A stretch of 8,098 nucleotides of DNA from Methylococcaceae bacterium (GCA_013140465.1 JABFST010000487.1:1-8098); one strand, 5' to 3'; numbered from the stretch's first letter, positions 1 to 8,053 are shown. Program-made: numbers and translations. The notes: generated by a model not told the origin, from the sequence alone.

Positions 1-278
1 TTAAAAAAGGCTTTGACATTGCCGAAATAGCCCACCTAAAGCCCAAGCAGTTTGACGATTACCAAAAAAGCTTGTTGGACTACTGGGAAGTGAAGAATGT
101 AAAGGACACGGCTTTTGGCGAAGGTGTGGAAAAAGGCTTGCAAGAAGGCAAAAACGCAGAAAAATACGCGATTGCCAAAATGATGTTATTGGATAACGCT
201 CCAGTGGCTACAATTGCCCGATATACGCAATTGTCCATCGAGCAAATTATGGCCTTAAAAGACAACTCAGAGTCCTAA
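1..278 (+). CDS. Rpn/PD-(D/E)XK nuclease family transposase, C-terminal fragment (5' end outside window)
   Basis: The frame is open from base 3 (bases 1-2 belong to a split codon) to a TAA at 276-278, giving about 91 C-terminal residues; the true start lies upstream of the window. The fragment opens with the FDIAEIAHL...QFDDYQKSL pattern and a YWEVKN helix, followed by a Gly/Glu/Lys-rich stretch (GEGVEKGLQEGK). It ends in a helix-turn-helix-like tail (MMLLDNAPVATIARYTQLS...QIMAL). This order (helical end of the nuclease domain, EG-rich repeat, short 'IA..TGLS..qI'-type tail) is typical of the Rpn / PDDEXK_2 'putative transposase' family, proteins linked to RecA-independent recombination. The catalytic PD-(D/E)XK residues are not in the window, so activity cannot be judged. 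A TTG at 72 is an internal codon, not a likely start. The gene converges on ubiA with 6 nt between the stops. Family assignment is by pattern from the tail only. Confidence 0.72.
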   Translation, partial: KKGFDIAEIAHLKPKQFDDYQKSLLDYWEVKNVKDTAFGEGVEKGLQEGKNAEKYAIAKMMLLDNAPVATIARYTQLSIEQIMALKDNSES

Positions 279-284
279 ACGGCC

Positions 285-1145
285 TTAGCTGTACGCCAGC
301 ACCAAGCCCGCATACACCGCGACACCAAACCAGTTGTTGTTTAAAAAAGCTTTAAAGCACAAGGCTTTATCCCGATTGACAATCAGCGTTTGTTGGTAGG
401 CAAACAAGCCCGCCGCCACCGCTAGCCCCGCATAATAAGACCCGCCCAAGTGCTGCATCTGCCCAACGGCAAGCAACAAGCCAATAATGCACACTTGCAA
501 TACCGCCATAATGTGGCGGTCATAGGCACCAAACAAAATGGCGGTGGATTTGACGCCAATTTTGACATCGTCGTCCTTATCCACCATCGCATACATCGTG
601 TCGTAAACCAACGCCCACAACACCACCGCCAAATACATCACCCACGCAACAGGCGGAATGGCATTGAGTTGCGCCGAAAACGACATCGGTACGGCAAAGC
701 CAAAAGCAATGCCCAAATAAGCTTGGGGCAAATGGGTGTAGCGTTTCATAAACGGGTAGCTAGCGGCTAAAAACACGGCTACAAACGATAACAAGATGGT
801 ATACAGATTAAGCTGCAAGACCAGCACAAACGCCAGTAAACACAACACCACAAACACTGCCAAGGCTTCTTTGGGGCTGACTTTGCCCGCCGCGATAGGG
901 CGTTGTTGGGTGCGGGCAACGTGCGGGTCAAAATCGCGGTCAGCGTAATCGTTAATCACACAACCTGCGGCACGCATCAGCACCACGCCCAAACAGATGG
1001 CGGTTAACACCCACGCATCGGGTTTGCCATTGCCCGCCACCCATAAGGCCCATAACGAAGGCCAAAGTAAGATCAGTGTGCCTATCGGCCGGTCGAAACG
1101 TGCCAATAAGTAGTATTGTTGTAATCGTTCGGTCAGGAATGCCAC
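285..1145 (-). CDS. ubiA: 4-hydroxybenzoate octaprenyltransferase UbiA
   Basis: This inner-membrane prenyltransferase joins a polyprenyl diphosphate to 4-hydroxybenzoate, the step that anchors the ubiquinone precursor in the membrane. The 286-residue length is close to the usual ~290. Both Asp-rich Mg-diphosphate motifs are present: NDYADRDFD at residues 65-73 and [13 protein letters not shown] at 181-193. The family N-terminal pattern ([22 protein letters not shown], residues 13-34) and the C-terminal [12 protein letters not shown] (263-274) are also there, with about eight hydrophobic helices in between. The start is GTG (complement of 1143-1145), with a weak AAGG about 6 nt upstream; no other nearby in-frame start was seen. 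It is transcribed alone, divergently from the arsC operon. Its frequent partner ubiC (chorismate lyase) is not next to it here. The UbiA superfamily is broad, but these motifs and the context-free length fit UbiA proper well. Confidence 0.95.
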   Translation of the reverse strand: MAFLTERLQQYYLLARFDRPIGTLILLWPSLWALWVAGNGKPDAWVLTAICLGVVLMRAAGCVINDYADRDFDPHVARTQQRPIAAGKVSPKEALAVFVVLCLLAFVLVLQLNLYTILLSFVAVFLAASYPFMKRYTHLPQAYLGIAFGFAVPMSFSAQLNAIPPVAWVMYLAVVLWALVYDTMYAMVDKDDDVKIGVKSTAILFGAYDRHIMAVLQVCIIGLLLAVGQMQHLGGSYYAGLAVAAGLFAYQQTLIVNRDKALCFKAFLNNNWFGVAVYAGLVLAYS

Positions 1146-1211
1146 GGTTTGCCTTGGATGTGGGAGGGCGGCGGTAACGGCTTTTCGCGCGTGCCCTAAG
1201 TTAAAAATGCT

Positions 1212-1217
1212 ATTATA
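1212..1217 (-). promoter_or_regulatory. Candidate -10 box for ubiA in the divergent ubiA/arsC intergenic region
   Basis: On the minus strand these bases read TATAAT, an exact sigma-70 -10 hexamer, about 67 nt before the ubiA GTG. No convincing -35 sits at 16-18 nt: a TGGACA lies upstream but with a spacer of about 22 nt. The flanking DNA (1218-1232) is AT-rich. On the plus strand, the bases shifted by one (1211-1216) read TATTAT, so the same AT core might also serve arsC. Inferred from sequence only. Confidence 0.4.
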
Positions 1218-1248
1218 GCGGTTTTATTTTATTGGGTTGTGTCCAGTC

Positions 1249-2198
<950 letters not shown>

Positions 2199-2208
2199 TG
2201 CCATCCTT

Positions 2209-2562
2209 ATGAACAGCAAACCCCAGTATTTTTACGGCATTGCCTTAGCGGGTTTTTTGGGCTTGTTTACCCTGATGATGCTGTGGCCTACCGTGTTGTC
2301 CCCTGCCACGCACATGCCTGTGGCCTTGATGTTACTCATCACCGTCACGCCCTTGTTATTGCCCATGCGCGGAATGTTGGCGAAAAAGCCCAAAAGCTGT
2401 GCTTGGATGGCTTATATCAGTTTAGGGTATTTTATCCACGGCGCCATTGAGACCTATGCCAATGCGGGCGGTCGCCTCTATCCCGCATTAGAAGTCGTGC
2501 TGAGTTTAATGCTGTTTTTTGGTGCCACTTTGTTTGTGTATTTTTCAGGAAAAACCGCATGA
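2209..2562 (+). CDS. DUF2069 family inner-membrane protein
   Basis: A small hydrophobic protein of 117 residues with four predicted membrane helices (about 10-30, 36-54, 65-82 and 92-112). It has a short basic loop between helices 2 and 3 (MRGMLAKKPKS). The third helix YISLGYFIHGAIETY and the fourth, starting LEVVLSLMLFFG, match my recollection of DUF2069 (predicted membrane protein). No biochemical function is known to me. Its position between wrbA and hda is the usual one for this family in gammaproteobacteria. It starts at an ATG 10 nt after the wrbA stop with no clear Shine-Dalgarno, and ends by overlapping the hda start (ATGA, 2559-2562). Coupling suggests fixed co-expression with hda, but a functional link is only inferred. 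Confidence 0.82.
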   Translation: MNSKPQYFYGIALAGFLGLFTLMMLWPTVLSPATHMPVALMLLITVTPLLLPMRGMLAKKPKSCAWMAYISLGYFIHGAIETYANAGGRLYPALEVVLSLMLFFGATLFVYFSGKTA

Positions 2563-3269
2563 CTGCGCCTAAGCAACTGCCTTTACAGTTTGAGTTTAGG
2601 GCCAACCAAACCTTTAACGATTTTTTTGCGGGCAACAACCAAGAACTGATCCAACATCTACAAAACACCAGTGCAGGTCTAGGGGAACGGCAAGTGTTTA
2701 TCTGGGGTGCAGCGGGCCTAGGCAAAAGCCATTTGCTGCAAGCCTGTTGCCAACAGGCGCAAAGCCTAAAACGTGGGGCGTTTTATTTTGCCTTGTCGCC
2801 TTTGTATTTGCCCGACCCCGAGCTATTAGTCGGCCTAGACAAATTCGAGCTGGTTTGTTTTGATAATATTGAACACTTGGCGGGCAACCAGACTTGGGAA
2901 TTGGCGTTTTTTAACTTTTATAATTTACAGCGCGACCAAGGCCATAGCTTGGTCTTATCGGCCGCCGTACCGCCCAGCACCCTGCCCATCGATTTGCCCG
3001 ACCTTAAAACCCGCCTTAACTGGGGCTTGACCTTAAAAATCCAAGCCCTAAGCGATGAGGACAAAATCACCGCGCTGGTATTCAAGGCCGGGCAAATGGG
3101 CTTTGACATCTCTGCACAAGCCGGACGTTTTTTATTGGCCCATTATGACCGCGATTTGTCCTCCCTTTGGACATTGCTGACCCAACTGGATAGGGCTTCG
3201 TTAGCCGCCAAACGCAAACTGACCTTGCCTTTTTTAAAGCAAATCCTTAAGGAAAACCGTAAACCCTAA
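2559..3269 (+). CDS. hda: DnaA regulatory inactivator Hda
   Basis: Hda is an AAA+ protein that, bound to the DNA-loaded beta sliding clamp, stimulates ATP hydrolysis by DnaA (RIDA) and so limits replication re-initiation. The 236-residue protein has a clamp-binding motif at its N-terminus (QLPLQF, 6-11). It has a Walker A loop GAAGLGKS (50-57) and a Walker B stretch LVCFDNIEHL (98-107, Asp102). The arginine-finger box is DLKTRLNWG, with Arg152 matching Arg153 of E. coli Hda, and the sensor II helix is RDLSSLWTLLTQLDRASL (198-215). It lacks the DNA-binding domain IV of DnaA, which separates it from DnaA. ATG 2559 overlaps the DUF2069 stop, with AGGA 8 nt upstream (2547-2550). It is the last gene of the arsC-wrbA-DUF2069-hda unit; no strong terminator follows. 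Confidence 0.95.
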   Translation: MTAPKQLPLQFEFRANQTFNDFFAGNNQELIQHLQNTSAGLGERQVFIWGAAGLGKSHLLQACCQQAQSLKRGAFYFALSPLYLPDPELLVGLDKFELVCFDNIEHLAGNQTWELAFFNFYNLQRDQGHSLVLSAAVPPSTLPIDLPDLKTRLNWGLTLKIQALSDEDKITALVFKAGQMGFDISAQAGRFLLAHYDRDLSSLWTLLTQLDRASLAAKRKLTLPFLKQILKENRKP

Positions 3270-3277
3270 ATCCTGCC

Positions 3278-3288
3278 ATTGCGGCAAT
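3278..3288. repeat. Short perfect inverted repeat after hda
   Basis: ATTGC-G-GCAAT is an 11-nt odd-centred palindrome 9 nt after the hda stop. It overlaps a TGCC...GGCA pair (3274-3277 with 3283-3286). It is too weak and lacks a T-run, so it does not make a convincing terminator. It could be an operator half-site pair for the following gene, or chance. Confidence 0.2.
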
Positions 3289-3352
3289 ATCAAAGGTCTA
3301 GCCGCTTAAAATATCCCTTAAAACCACCTCTTTAATGTTGGGACAAAAACGC

Positions 3353-4408
3353 ATGATAAATCCCCTATTTGCACATAAACTGCTTGACCGCTTGCCTTGG
3401 ACTATCGCCGGGCCGTTAAAGCGGCGTTATCCTGAGCCGTTTGGCTTTTATTTTGTCTTTAACAAAAACCCACTCATTGTCTTGATACCCGAAGATTTTT
3501 TTGATGAGCTATGGCGGTGGACCCCGCTGTTTGAAGCCTTAAAAAAGCGGCGTGTGTATTTTATTGGTTTGGTGCGCAGCGGCTTTGAGTTTGACCCGCC
3601 CGGTTACAAACCGCTTATTTCATCGGTGTTGGCGGCGCACGCACAAAAATACCCTGAACACCGCTTTATCATGTTGGCAAACAATCCGGCACAAGCCCAA
3701 ATCTATACCGAATTGGGCATAGAGACTGCATTCATCAACCAAAATTGCCTACAAGACGACACCGCCATCAGCATAAACCCCGCTGCGCCTAAGCGCTTCG
3801 ATGCCATCTATAATGCCGCTTGCGCACCGTATAAACGTTTGGAGCTGGCGGCGCAGGTAGAAAATTTGGCGATTATCACCTATTTGCAACCCCGCCATTT
3901 AGACTATTTTGAACACAGCAAAAACCTGTTGGCACATGCGCAATGGCTTAATTTCCCTGACGGCGACCCTAACAAAGAACCCTATCATTCCATACCCGGC
4001 CCCGAAGTATGCGGCTTGCTCAACCAATCGCGCGTGGGGTTGTGCCTGTCACACATAGAAGGCTCAATGTTTGCCGCCATCGAATACTTGCTGGCAGGGC
4101 TGCCTATCGTGTCCACGCCCAGTTTCGGCGGTCGGGACGTGTTTTTTGATGATGCCTATGTGGCTATAGTCGAAGCCGACCCTGAAGCCGTGCGTATTGG
4201 TGTGCAGCAGATGTTGGACAAACAGCTGGATCCATACGAAATTCGCACGGAAACCTTGCGCAAAATGGCAGTGCACCGCCAGCGTTTGGTCGATTTAATC
4301 GTCGATATTGCCGCCAGAGAAGGCGTAGAAGCAGACAGGCAAAGCGTTTATGCACACGTCTTCCCCAACCCTATCTACAAACTCCGGCCTCTGCATAAAA
4401 TACTGTAG
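3353..4408 (+). CDS. GT4-like (GT-B fold) glycosyltransferase, orphan
   Basis: From ATG 3353 this is a 351-residue soluble protein with no clear membrane helix or signal peptide. The C-terminal half carries the retaining GT-B signature: a Lys-Arg pair in YNAACAPYKRLELA (K161, R162) at the start of the second Rossmann domain. An EX7E motif follows in EGSMFAAIE (Glu236 and Glu244), then YLLAGLPIVSTPSFGGRD and VEADPEAV. These are where family-4 enzymes bind the sugar nucleotide. The N-terminal half (about 1-140) would hold the acceptor domain; I do not recognise its specificity. An ATG at 3335 would add six residues but has no Shine-Dalgarno, while 3353 has GGGA 9 nt upstream, so I chose 3353. 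There are no polysaccharide, LPS or capsule genes nearby, so donor and acceptor are unknown. It separates two conserved blocks (hda operon and argS), which suggests a later insertion. Confidence 0.8.
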   Translation: MINPLFAHKLLDRLPWTIAGPLKRRYPEPFGFYFVFNKNPLIVLIPEDFFDELWRWTPLFEALKKRRVYFIGLVRSGFEFDPPGYKPLISSVLAAHAQKYPEHRFIMLANNPAQAQIYTELGIETAFINQNCLQDDTAISINPAAPKRFDAIYNAACAPYKRLELAAQVENLAIITYLQPRHLDYFEHSKNLLAHAQWLNFPDGDPNKEPYHSIPGPEVCGLLNQSRVGLCLSHIEGSMFAAIEYLLAGLPIVSTPSFGGRDVFFDDAYVAIVEADPEAVRIGVQQMLDKQLDPYEIRTETLRKMAVHRQRLVDLIVDIAAREGVEADRQSVYAHVFPNPIYKLRPLHKIL

Positions 4409-4410
4409 GG

Positions 4411-4600
4411 CTTACACACGTTGTCGGCAGCGATTGCGCGTTTGACGGTGCGGCCTTGTTCTGGGTTATAACCAATGCCTTGCTAGTACGGTGCAGCATC
4501 GGGCAAAACAATACCGAATTGCACCATCAATGGGCAAGGTGTTCTTGGGTTTAAAAGCCGCTGGTTTGGGCTGTTCGTGGGCAATACGCCAATCTGCGTG
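4411..4600 (-). pseudogene. Possible decayed coding remnant, unrecognised
   Basis: The 273 nt between the glycosyltransferase stop and argS hold no intact gene. Read on the minus strand, two adjacent frames look protein-like. From 4600 down to about 4523 the frame gives WRIAHEQPKPAAFKPKNTLPIDG. After a -1/+1 shift near 4515-4525 a second frame gives QFGIVLPDAAPY, an in-frame TAG (complement of 4483-4485), then QGIGYNPEQGRTVKRAIAAD. The joined reading is plausible as a broken gene with one frameshift and one stop, and no start codon is seen. I do not recognise the family. The reading rests on amino-acid texture alone, so non-coding DNA remains quite possible. Confidence 0.28.
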
Positions 4601-4614
4601 TTAGTGCTACTTTG

Positions 4615-4645
4615 AATGGATAATCAACGGTTTTTAATGGATAAT
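4615..4645 (+). repeat. Two direct copies of AATGGATAAT, 21 nt apart, upstream of argS
   Basis: AATGGATAAT occurs at 4615-4624 and again at 4636-4645, start to start 21 nt (two helical turns). The second copy ends 36 nt before the argS ATG. Each copy ends in GATAAT, a 5/6 match to the sigma-70 -10 hexamer, but neither has a recognisable -35 at 16-18 nt. The pair could be a tandem regulator site, two alternative -10 elements, or a small duplication. Confidence 0.4.
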
Positions 4646-4681
4646 GCGCGTCTATTTAGCTGATCTTAACCTTAACAAGCA

Positions 4682-6442
4682 ATGAAACAATCATTAGAGG
4701 CACTGCTCCTAGAAGCCGTAGCAACCCTTAAATCCCAAGCTGTTATCGGCCCCGAAATAAACCCCACCATCGCCATAGAACGCACCCGCGACCCCGCACA
4801 CGGCGATTTCGCCTCAAACCTTGCTTTAGTGCTGGCAAAACCCGCCAAAGCCAACCCTAGGCAACTGGCACAAAGCCTGATTGCGGCCTTACCCAGCCAT
4901 AAAAACGTCCTTAAAGTCGAATTGGCAGGGCCCGGATTTATCAATTTTTTCATCAACCCCGAGGCACAATATCAGATTGTCGAACAAGTACACACGCTAG
5001 GCCGAGCCTTTGGCCTAAGCCAAGTGGGCGCGGGCAAAAAAGTACAAGTGGAATTTGTGTCCGCCAACCCCACCGGACCGCTGCATGTCGGTCATGGGCG
5101 TGGTGCGGCTTATGGGTCGGTTGTTGCGGATTTACTGGAAGCGGTTGGTTTTAACGTACACCGCGAGTATTACGTCAATGATGCCGGACGGCAAATGGAT
5201 ATACTCGCCACCAGTATCTGGTTGCGGTATTTGGAAACCTGTGGCGAAATCGTGCCGTTTCCCAGCAATGCGTATCGCGGCGATTATGTGCGCGACATTG
5301 CCAACAACATCCATGACCACGCTGGCTTTGAATACCGTAGGCCCATAGAGCTAGTGTTAGAAGACATTCCGGCTGACGAGCCACAAGGCGGTGACAAAGA
5401 GCTGCACATTGATGCCCTGATTGCACGCATGAAAACCTTGCTGGGTTCGGCCTTGTATCAAGATTTTTTCCAAATCGGCTTAAATACCATTTTGGATGAC
5501 ATCAAAATAGATTTGCACGAATTTGGCGTCGATTACCAAGACTGGTTTTCAGAACGCCTGTTAATGGCAAATGGTTCAGTAGAAAAGGCATTGGCGAGTT
5601 TACGCACTGCGGGTTATTTGTATGAGCAAGACGGCGCCACTTGGTTTGCGTCTAGCCGCTTAGGCGACGAAAAAGACCGCGTAGTCGTGCGCGAAAACGG
5701 TCAGTACACTTATTTTGCTTCGGATATTGCCTACCACCACCACAAACTGGAATGTGGTTATGACCAAATCATCGATATTTGGGGCGCCGACCACCACGGC
5801 TATGTGCCTAGGGTAAAAGCGGCCTTGCAAGCCTTAGGTGCGGATGCGGGTAAATTAAAAGTATTGCTGGTGCAATTTGCGGTGTTGTATCGTGGTGCCG
5901 AACGCGTGCAAATGTCTACGCGTTCAGGCGAATTTGTCACCTTGCGCCAGTTGCGCAATGAAGTGGGCAAAGACGCGGCGCGGTTTTTTTATGTGTTGCG
6001 CAAATCCGAACAGCACATGGATTTTGACCTGCAATTGGCAACCTCTAAAACCAACGAAAATCCCGTCTATTATGTGCAATATGCCCATGCGCGGGTGTGT
6101 AGCGTATTGCGGCAGTTGGATGAAAAAGGCTGGGTGAGGGATGTCGCGCTGGGCTTTGACAACCTGCCACAACTAAACACCGAACACGAACTGGCCCTGT
6201 TGGTCAGCTTGGCACGTTACCCCGAAGTGATAGAACGCGCCGCCTTACAACATGAGCCACATTTGTTGATCCATTATTTGCGGGAGCTGGCGCACGAGTT
6301 CCACACTTATTACAACGCCCACCAATTTCTGGTGGACGATGCCGGTTTGCGCAATGCCCGCCTAAACTTGGTTTGTGCCGTCAAACAGGTCTTGGCTAAT
6401 GGTTTGGGCTTATTAAAAATCAATACCCCTGAAGCGATGTAA
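4682..6442 (+). CDS. argS: Arginine--tRNA ligase (ArgRS)
   Basis: This cytoplasmic class Ia aminoacyl-tRNA synthetase charges tRNA-Arg with arginine using ATP. The 586 residues are full length for the family. The N-terminal tRNA D-loop-binding domain (about 1-110) includes the [13 protein letters not shown] segment. The catalytic core has [19 protein letters not shown], with HVGH (135-138) as the HIGH signature. It continues with YYVNDAGRQ (163-170) and [15 protein letters not shown] with [11 protein letters not shown]. The KMSKS position reads QMSTR (410-414), a degenerate form usual in this gammaproteobacterial ArgRS group. The all-helical anticodon-binding domain starts near [14 protein letters not shown] and ends in the conserved C-terminal Met. 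ATG 4682 is the only good start, but no Shine-Dalgarno is visible (upstream is CCTTAACAAGCA). The stop overlaps the start of the SPOR gene (TAATG), implying a two-gene operon. Confidence 0.97.
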   Translation: MKQSLEALLLEAVATLKSQAVIGPEINPTIAIERTRDPAHGDFASNLALVLAKPAKANPRQLAQSLIAALPSHKNVLKVELAGPGFINFFINPEAQYQIVEQVHTLGRAFGLSQVGAGKKVQVEFVSANPTGPLHVGHGRGAAYGSVVADLLEAVGFNVHREYYVNDAGRQMDILATSIWLRYLETCGEIVPFPSNAYRGDYVRDIANNIHDHAGFEYRRPIELVLEDIPADEPQGGDKELHIDALIARMKTLLGSALYQDFFQIGLNTILDDIKIDLHEFGVDYQDWFSERLLMANGSVEKALASLRTAGYLYEQDGATWFASSRLGDEKDRVVVRENGQYTYFASDIAYHHHKLECGYDQIIDIWGADHHGYVPRVKAALQALGADAGKLKVLLVQFAVLYRGAERVQMSTRSGEFVTLRQLRNEVGKDAARFFYVLRKSEQHMDFDLQLATSKTNENPVYYVQYAHARVCSVLRQLDEKGWVRDVALGFDNLPQLNTEHELALLVSLARYPEVIERAALQHEPHLLIHYLRELAHEFHTYYNAHQFLVDDAGLRNARLNLVCAVKQVLANGLGLLKINTPEAM

Positions 6443-7029
6443 TGGCCAGAGACTATAAGCCCAGACCCAAAGACCGCTACGCCAGCCCGCAAAAGCAAAA
6501 AGCCAAGGCGGGCTTGAGTATGTGGCGGTGGATGCTGATTACCGCAATCATCATTGCTTTTGCGGTATTTTTGGTTTATTTGCGCAGCCACGGCAAAACC
6601 GCCACGGCGACACCTGACCCTATGGCAAACGCGGCAAAACCGGGTACGGCGGCAGTTAAGACAGAACCTAAACCGGAGGCAAAACCGGAGCCGCGCTTTG
6701 ACTTTTACGCACTGTTGCCCAAAAAAGAAGTTGAAGTGCCCGAATACGAAATTAAGACCCGCAGCCGCGAAGAACGCGTGGGCAAAGCCAAAGAAACCCA
6801 TTACATCATGCAGGCGGGTTCATTTAAGACCTTTAAGGAAGCCGACGAACTCAGGAAAAAACTAGCGGCATTGGGCATGGAATCTAAAGTGCAAAAAGCT
6901 AAAGTAGGCAAAATCAACTGGTATCGCGTCAAGATGGGGCCGTTTACACAAACGGGCAGTGTCAACGCCAACAAGGCGCGGTTACGGCAAAATGGCATTG
7001 ATGTGATTATTACAGAAACCAGCGAGTAG
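6442..7029 (+). CDS. SPOR domain-containing, FtsN-like membrane protein
   Basis: A bitopic inner-membrane protein of 195 residues. It has a short basic cytoplasmic tail (1-27, many Lys/Arg), one transmembrane helix (about 28-47, MWRWMLITAIIIAFAVFLVY) and a Pro/Lys/Glu/Ala-rich periplasmic linker (52-84). A FDFYALLPKKEVEVPE segment (86-101) follows, typical of these proteins, and a C-terminal SPOR domain runs about 118-193 (HYIMQAGSFKTFKEADELR...WYRVKMGPF). SPOR domains bind denuded septal glycan, so a division-site role is expected. It resembles FtsN in layout but is shorter than E. coli FtsN. I recall the same argS-SPOR pairing from Pseudomonas, where hslV follows; hslV is not the next gene here. 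The start overlaps the argS stop, so it is probably translated by coupling. Confidence 0.88.
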   Translation: MARDYKPRPKDRYASPQKQKAKAGLSMWRWMLITAIIIAFAVFLVYLRSHGKTATATPDPMANAAKPGTAAVKTEPKPEAKPEPRFDFYALLPKKEVEVPEYEIKTRSREERVGKAKETHYIMQAGSFKTFKEADELRKKLAALGMESKVQKAKVGKINWYRVKMGPFTQTGSVNANKARLRQNGIDVIITETSE

Positions 7030-7062
7030 CCACTTATCAAAATGGCTGTGGGTTTTAAACGC

Positions 7063-7083
7063 GCCTCCCCAAACACGGGAGGC
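7063..7083. terminator. Stem-loop after the argS-SPOR operon
   Basis: GCCTCCC (7063-7069) pairs perfectly with GGGAGGC (7077-7083) around a 7-nt loop, beginning 34 nt after the SPOR stop. It is GC-rich and well placed to end the operon. On the plus strand no T-run follows; on the minus strand the stem is followed by GCGTTTAAAA. An intrinsic terminator is therefore only possible, and an RNA-stabilising hairpin is an alternative. Confidence 0.4.
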
Positions 7084-7125
7084 CGCTAGCGGTAAACGGG
7101 ACAGGCGACGCAAACAGGCTTGCGT
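7083..7125. repeat. Palindrome and second hairpin in the leader of the kinase gene
   Basis: CCGCTAGCGG (7083-7092) is a perfect 10-nt palindrome abutting the preceding stem-loop. It is followed by ACGCAA (7108-7113) pairing with TTGCGT (7120-7125) across a 6-nt loop. They lie between the SPOR gene and the kinase start at 7172. They could be operator sites or RNA structure; the sequence does not decide. Confidence 0.3.
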
Positions 7126-7171
7126 AGTCGGCATATTGCGATTAACAACTCAATCCGTTGGATGTAGCGCT

Positions 7172-8053
7172 ATGACTTGGCAGATCATTTCCGAGCAAAT
7201 TACCTTGGCAACCGGACAGGCTTTTAGGGTAGAGTCGTACCATCGGGTTTCAGGGGGGGACATTAACGCCGCGTTCCGCTTATTGGGTGGCGGCAGGCCC
7301 TACTTTGTCAAACGCAACAAAGCCCACTTAGTGTCTATGTTTGCCGCCGAGTACAGGGGCTTGCAAGATATTGCGCGTACCCAAACAGTGCGCGTGCCTA
7401 AGCCCATCGTGTTTGGGCAAACCCCCGAAGATTCGTTCCTAGTCCTAGAAAACGTCGATCTAGGGCGCGGCAATCCGGCCTCTGATGTCCTGCTAGGCGA
7501 ACAGCTGGCGTTAATGCACCAATTGCCACAACCGTATTTTGGTTGGCATCGCGACAACACCATCGGCACCACCTTACAAAACAATCCGCGCAGCCACAGT
7601 TGGTGTGATTTTTGGCGCGACCAACGCCTCTATAAGCAATTGACATTGGCACAACAACAAGGCCACGGTGGGCGGCTGCAACACTTGGGCGACCGTTTGT
7701 GTGCCGACTTGGCGGCGTTGTTTGCTGATTATGCGCCCACCGCATCATTGGTGCATGGCGATTTGTGGGCTGGCAATGCCGCTGTAGACCAACACGGGCA
7801 ACCCGTGATTTTTGATCCCGCCTGTTATTATGGCGACCGTGAGGTTGATGTGGCGATGACCGAATTGTTTGGCGGTTTTAGCCAAAACTTTTATGCCGCC
7901 TACCAATCCGTTTGGCCCTTGCAGCCGGGCTATGAGCTAAGAAAATCCCTGTACAATCTGTACCACATCCTAAACCACCTGAACTTGTTCGGTGGCTCCT
8001 ATCTGCGCCAAGCCGAATCGATAATGGACAGGCTGCTGGCAGACTTGCGTTAA
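7172..8053 (+). CDS. Fructosamine kinase family protein (YniA-like)
   Basis: This is a small-molecule kinase of the protein-kinase-like fold. Family members phosphorylate sugar adducts (fructosamines, ribulosamines) on lysines so that the adduct falls off, repairing glycated proteins. From ATG 7172 it has 293 residues, close to E. coli YniA (~286), and starts MTWQIISEQI like YniA. Visible parts are SGGDINAAF (27-35, nucleotide loop region), the ATP-binding Lys in YFVKRN (Lys47), Glu60 in AAEYRGL and the hinge SFLVLENVDL (88-97). The catalytic loop is LVHGDLWAGN (193-202, Asp197) and the metal-binding motif is VIFDPACYYGDRE (212-224, Asp215). The C-terminal YNLYHILNHLNLFGGSYL matches the family end. 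A TTG at 7136 would add 12 residues not found in the family and is disfavoured; the Shine-Dalgarno before 7172 is weak. Substrate specificity cannot be read from sequence. Confidence 0.9.
   Translation: MTWQIISEQITLATGQAFRVESYHRVSGGDINAAFRLLGGGRPYFVKRNKAHLVSMFAAEYRGLQDIARTQTVRVPKPIVFGQTPEDSFLVLENVDLGRGNPASDVLLGEQLALMHQLPQPYFGWHRDNTIGTTLQNNPRSHSWCDFWRDQRLYKQLTLAQQQGHGGRLQHLGDRLCADLAALFADYAPTASLVHGDLWAGNAAVDQHGQPVIFDPACYYGDREVDVAMTELFGGFSQNFYAAYQSVWPLQPGYELRKSLYNLYHILNHLNLFGGSYLRQAESIMDRLLADLR

Noticed and set aside
450..770. 106-codon plus-strand open frame
   Set aside because: It is entirely inside ubiA on the other strand, and the His/Asn/Arg-rich translation is typical of an antisense shadow.
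3270..3352. Possible promoter from two CTTAAAA copies and TAAAAT (3305-3323)
   Set aside because: TAAAAT resembles a -10 box, but no -35 lies at a workable distance and the 7-nt repeats are easily due to chance in AT-rich DNA.
5908..5922. Apparent loss of the KMSKS lysines in ArgRS (reads QMSTR)
   Set aside because: Degenerate KMSKS is normal in many bacterial arginyl-tRNA synthetases, and the following RSGEFVTL context is the usual one for this group, so it is not a defect.
6310..6801. 163-codon open frame on the minus strand
   Set aside because: It lies across the end of argS and most of the SPOR gene. Its translation is rich in Phe, Arg and Cys with low-complexity runs and no recognisable motif, so it is a shadow of the plus-strand genes.
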